Assembly: GCA_905331475.1 (NCBI GenBank) | Contig: CAJNYU010002427.1 | Coordinates: forward strand, 46,040-110,039 | Length of the DNA: 64,000 nucleotides | Direction of reading: 5' to 3' | DNA from: Rotaria socialis | Taxonomy: Eukaryota > Rotifera > Eurotatoria > Philodinida > Philodinidae | In this document: piece by piece, positions 61,300 through 64,000 of the stretch | Numbering within the stretch: the stretch's first letter is position 1 | Layout: every line of letters begins with the position of its first letter | The notes under the pieces: generated by a model | The model's database searches: none | Told to the model about the DNA's origin: nothing | The model's input: only the letters and a program-made list of their open reading frames with translations | Translations under genes and position numbers: made by a program

Positions 61300-62560
61300 C
61301 ATACATCTAGAAAACTGTAATTTTCTAGACAAATATACGTAATTCATTTTGGCACAATCACCTCGTAGTGTATTTCTTCGAAACTTGTGTGTCACGTTTT
61401 TCAATGCTTCATATTGCATAGAAACAAGAACATCAAATGGTAGACATGTTTTGGTATCTAATAAGAATCGTTCAAGATAATCTCTGTAAGTATGAATAAG
61501 ATCAAGTTCTTTAAGATAAGGATGTTTAATGATTGAGCAATTCGAAGAAAAAATTCATGTTCAAAAGGATGTTCGTCGAACAATGATACTTTACGAATAG
61601 CTAGATGAAGTATTTTTAAATTCAACATTCTATGTAAAAGTAGTAAAATTAATTCATCATAAACACATGTTTCTATATCACTTCTAGAAAAAAACAAAAG
61701 TCAATATTATTAATTCAATTAAATTAGATATTATTTGAAATGAAAGAAATATTAGCAGAAAATGTATGAAGTTGATTGGACATGTAATTTTAGCAGATTT
61801 GTAGAGATAATAGTTAAAGGTGAAGTGAAAAATGATAATCGTTGAAACGTTTCATGTAAACAATGAAATCATTAAAAACTGAGTAAAAAAAATATTTTAT
61901 TAGATTTTATTTTTCAATAATGTTGTAGTTTACATATGTGATTTTCCTCTTCCGTCTTACTTAATTGATTATATAGCATGATAAATGTTATATTATATCA
62001 GTCATTAATCCTTATAATCTATTTGTTTTAAAGTTTATATTGACGACAATATCGATACATTTTACTTTTATTTCGTTTTATATAAATACTTATGTTTCGT
62101 GGAAAATGATCTATTTAGTGACAACTTTTTTATCTTTATACTAATAACTACAAATCAAATACAAAATTATTTGAAACTTAAAAGTCTGTAATCATGAATT
62201 TTCTTGGCTTATAGCCTTAAGGTGTCTATAATTGAAAGAATCAAAGTAACATATCCTACCAGTGAAAAGACCCAATGATTCGAGGTCAAGCCATTTGATT
62301 TCTTCATGAATTTTAGATAAAATATGTGAACAAAATCGATCAAGTATAGGATCAGGTAATGAATATACAAAAATCATGCGATGTAGATATCAATAGGGCC
62401 AAATTATTTGTAAATTTAATCTACTATGGACATCTACCAAAGAATAAAGTACTTCCATGTTAGCGAATTTTAAAAAAATAATCATAAAAGCTTCATCGGG
62501 TAAATCACTCAATTGATTTCATATTTTAAGAGTGGTGCTGGATTGTTAGCAAAATCGGCT
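61300..62560 (-). pseudogene. Decayed F-box protein of the expanded bdelloid type
   Basis: Reading minus, 62540-62400 encodes an F-box (LPDEAFMIIFLKFANMEVLY, then SLVDVHSRLN), followed after a stop by FCSHILSKIHEEIKWLDLE (about 62380-62190), and further left by DELILLLLHRMLNLKILHL (about 61697-61460). These three blocks occur in this order in F-box proteins I associate with bdelloid genomes. The frame is interrupted by stops, and the start Met is one base out of frame with the F-box. The ligase function is therefore probably lost. Confidence 0.5.
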
Positions 62561-62729
62561 CTATATGAAAACTAATAGCAAACGTGCCTCATTGTAGATA
62601 TTTTCAAAGATAATTCGTTACACTTTTTCAAGACACTATTTTACTCTTATTAACTGATGAGGGGATGTGACCGAACTCTTTAAAAGTTTTTGACCTCATC
62701 TTTTGGCTATAAGTAGATTTCAGTGATAT

Positions 62730-63500
62730 AAAAGAAAATTTTATTCTATCGGCTGGTGTTGATCGTACAATGATCATTTGAGATGCAAATTCTGATCATT
62801 GTAAACAACATTTACATCATGTTCAACAGATCAAAAAATTCATGTTTGTCGACTAGGTGAATTACGAGCTATTAAAGCATTCCACGGACATCAAAATGAA
62901 GTTAATGCTATTAAATGGGATCCACAAGGACGTTTACTTGCATAATGTTCTGATGATATGACATTAAAGGTAAATAGCAATGAAAGTAATCATACTCGAT
63001 TGTATTTGTTATTTTTATTTAGATCTGGAGTATGTCAAAAGACATGCCTGTTCATAATTTACAAGCACATAATAAAGAAATTTATTCAATTAAATGGAGT
63101 CCAACTGGTCCAGGAACAATGAATCTAAATGCAACATTACTTTTACCAAGGTATTATTATTTAACGAAAAATTCTTTTTTTTTATATCTTTAAATTTTAC
63201 GTACCTAGTGCATCATTTGATTCGACTGTACGTTTATGGGATGTTGAAAGTGGTGTTTGCCAAAATATATTTGTAAAATATTCAGAACCTGTTTATTCGG
63301 TTGCTTTCAGTCCAGATGGTCGTTTATTAGCAACTGGTTCATTTGATAAAGCGAGTTATATTTGGGATATTGCAGTAAATAATTTCAAATCATATTTGAT
63401 ATTTATGATGTTATGATGGCTGTTTATTTTTCAGCGAGGAGAAATTGTTCATGGTTATCGAGGTCCTCGTGTTGGTGCAGGTGCTTCCGACGGAACAGTA
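62730..63500 (+). pseudogene. TBL1/TBL1XR1-like WD40 pseudogene
   Basis: TBL1 is the WD40 exchange factor of the NCoR/SMRT corepressor. Here ILSAGVDRTMII, then [53 protein letters not shown] and [20 protein letters not shown] follow TBL1 order and retain intron positions. It is broken: TGA replaces Trp in IIWDA (62780), TAA follows RLLA (62942), a WD blade between HHVQ and IHVCRLG is deleted with a frame change, and the last blade is truncated (GYRGPRVGAG). The N-terminal LisH/F-box-like part is absent. Intact introns show it is a DNA-level duplicate, not a retrocopy. Confidence 0.75.
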
Positions 63501-64000
63501 AGTTTTAATGGATCGATAAAAGAGAATTCTTTCTTTAGGTCAATGTGTTGTCGTTTTGTTTTTCTTTAATTGTACAAAAAACAAAATATTCGTATTGTTG
63601 TTATTTGTTGTTTTGATCATCATCCTCCCTCCTATCAACGACGATCTCATAGAATTTTATTCATCTTCTTGCACATGTGTATTTTGTTTATTTCTTTTCT
63701 TTCTCGAAGAAATTCAAAGCAGTAATATGTATGCGATGATGATGAACTCGTGTTTCATTACAAATATTTCATACGAGCATACGTAGATGACGACAACCAA
63801 ACACAGAAAAATAAAAATCTGATATGAACTCTGTAATAATCAATATAAAAAGGTCGCTTATTCCTCTTGGTTCGATCAATGTTCTAGCACGTAAAAACAA
63901 CTAAGCTTTCTGTTTAACACGTCAGAGATATCAGATTTAATCATAAGAGAGTTTTTGTTTGTCAATTTTAATTCTCATATATAAAATGTCTAAAATCATG
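63501..64000. other. Right-edge spacer
   Basis: AT-rich with no supported feature. Confidence 0.4.

Noticed and set aside
1-64000. CRISPR arrays, tRNA, rRNA, prokaryotic operon signals
   Set aside because: No regularly spaced repeats, no tRNA cloverleaf or B-box in context, and genes are intron-bearing eukaryotic ones.

Overview
The window is eukaryotic and looks like a bdelloid rotifer (inference). It is AT-rich. Its genes are cut by introns that are mostly 45-65 nt with GT..AG ends, and several genes have an AG acceptor 0-10 nt before the ATG, as expected for spliced-leader trans-splicing. Two short tracts of the TGTGGG repeat reported for bdelloid telomeres are present, and one decayed gene resembles the expanded bdelloid F-box proteins. 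Gene models were built by joining exons by eye so that phase is kept and the family signature is continuous.

Layout, left to right. 1-3.2 kb (minus): the 5' half of ATG7 preceded by an SH3BGRL-like thioredoxin-fold gene. 4.4-6.5 kb (plus): a PRAS40/Lobe-like TORC1 regulator. 8.7-12.0 kb (plus): a radial spoke head 4/6 gene fused in frame to an N-terminal PDZ-like domain. 14.0-14.2 kb (minus): a small Cys-rich secreted peptide. 15.9-18.65 kb (minus): a complete importin alpha. 19.5-25 kb (minus): an F-box/WD40 gene with one plus-strand gene certainly inside an intron and probably a second. 26 kb (minus): a small membrane protein. 28.6-31.5 kb (minus): a tight cluster of TAF12-like, RPA3, NDUFS3 and mitochondrial bL36, the best operon candidate. 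33.9-36.3 kb (plus): a compact Axin. 38.1-39.8 kb (minus): a CPEB1/Orb-like translational regulator. 44.7-45.5 kb (minus): a divergent GNAT-like gene.

From 43.7 to 48.5 kb the spacer holds at least four non-autonomous DNA transposons. Two have 8-bp target duplications (hAT-like). One of these carries a nested element flanked by TA and resembling pogo. From 50.0 to 57.6 kb lie four tandem alpha carbonic anhydrase genes with one shared intron position; the third has a single in-frame stop. From 57.6 kb to the right edge the sequence is decayed: a possible integrase remnant, an unidentified broken gene, an F-box pseudogene and a TBL1 pseudogene.

The intact genes are mostly housekeeping: autophagy, nuclear import, TORC1 and Wnt signalling, respiratory complex I, the mitochondrial ribosome, DNA replication and cilia. 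The parts most worth following are the PDZ-RSPH4/6 fusion, the four-gene operon candidate, the nested gene arrangement, the carbonic anhydrase cluster with a nonsense copy, and the nested transposons. No CRISPR array, tRNA or rRNA gene was seen.
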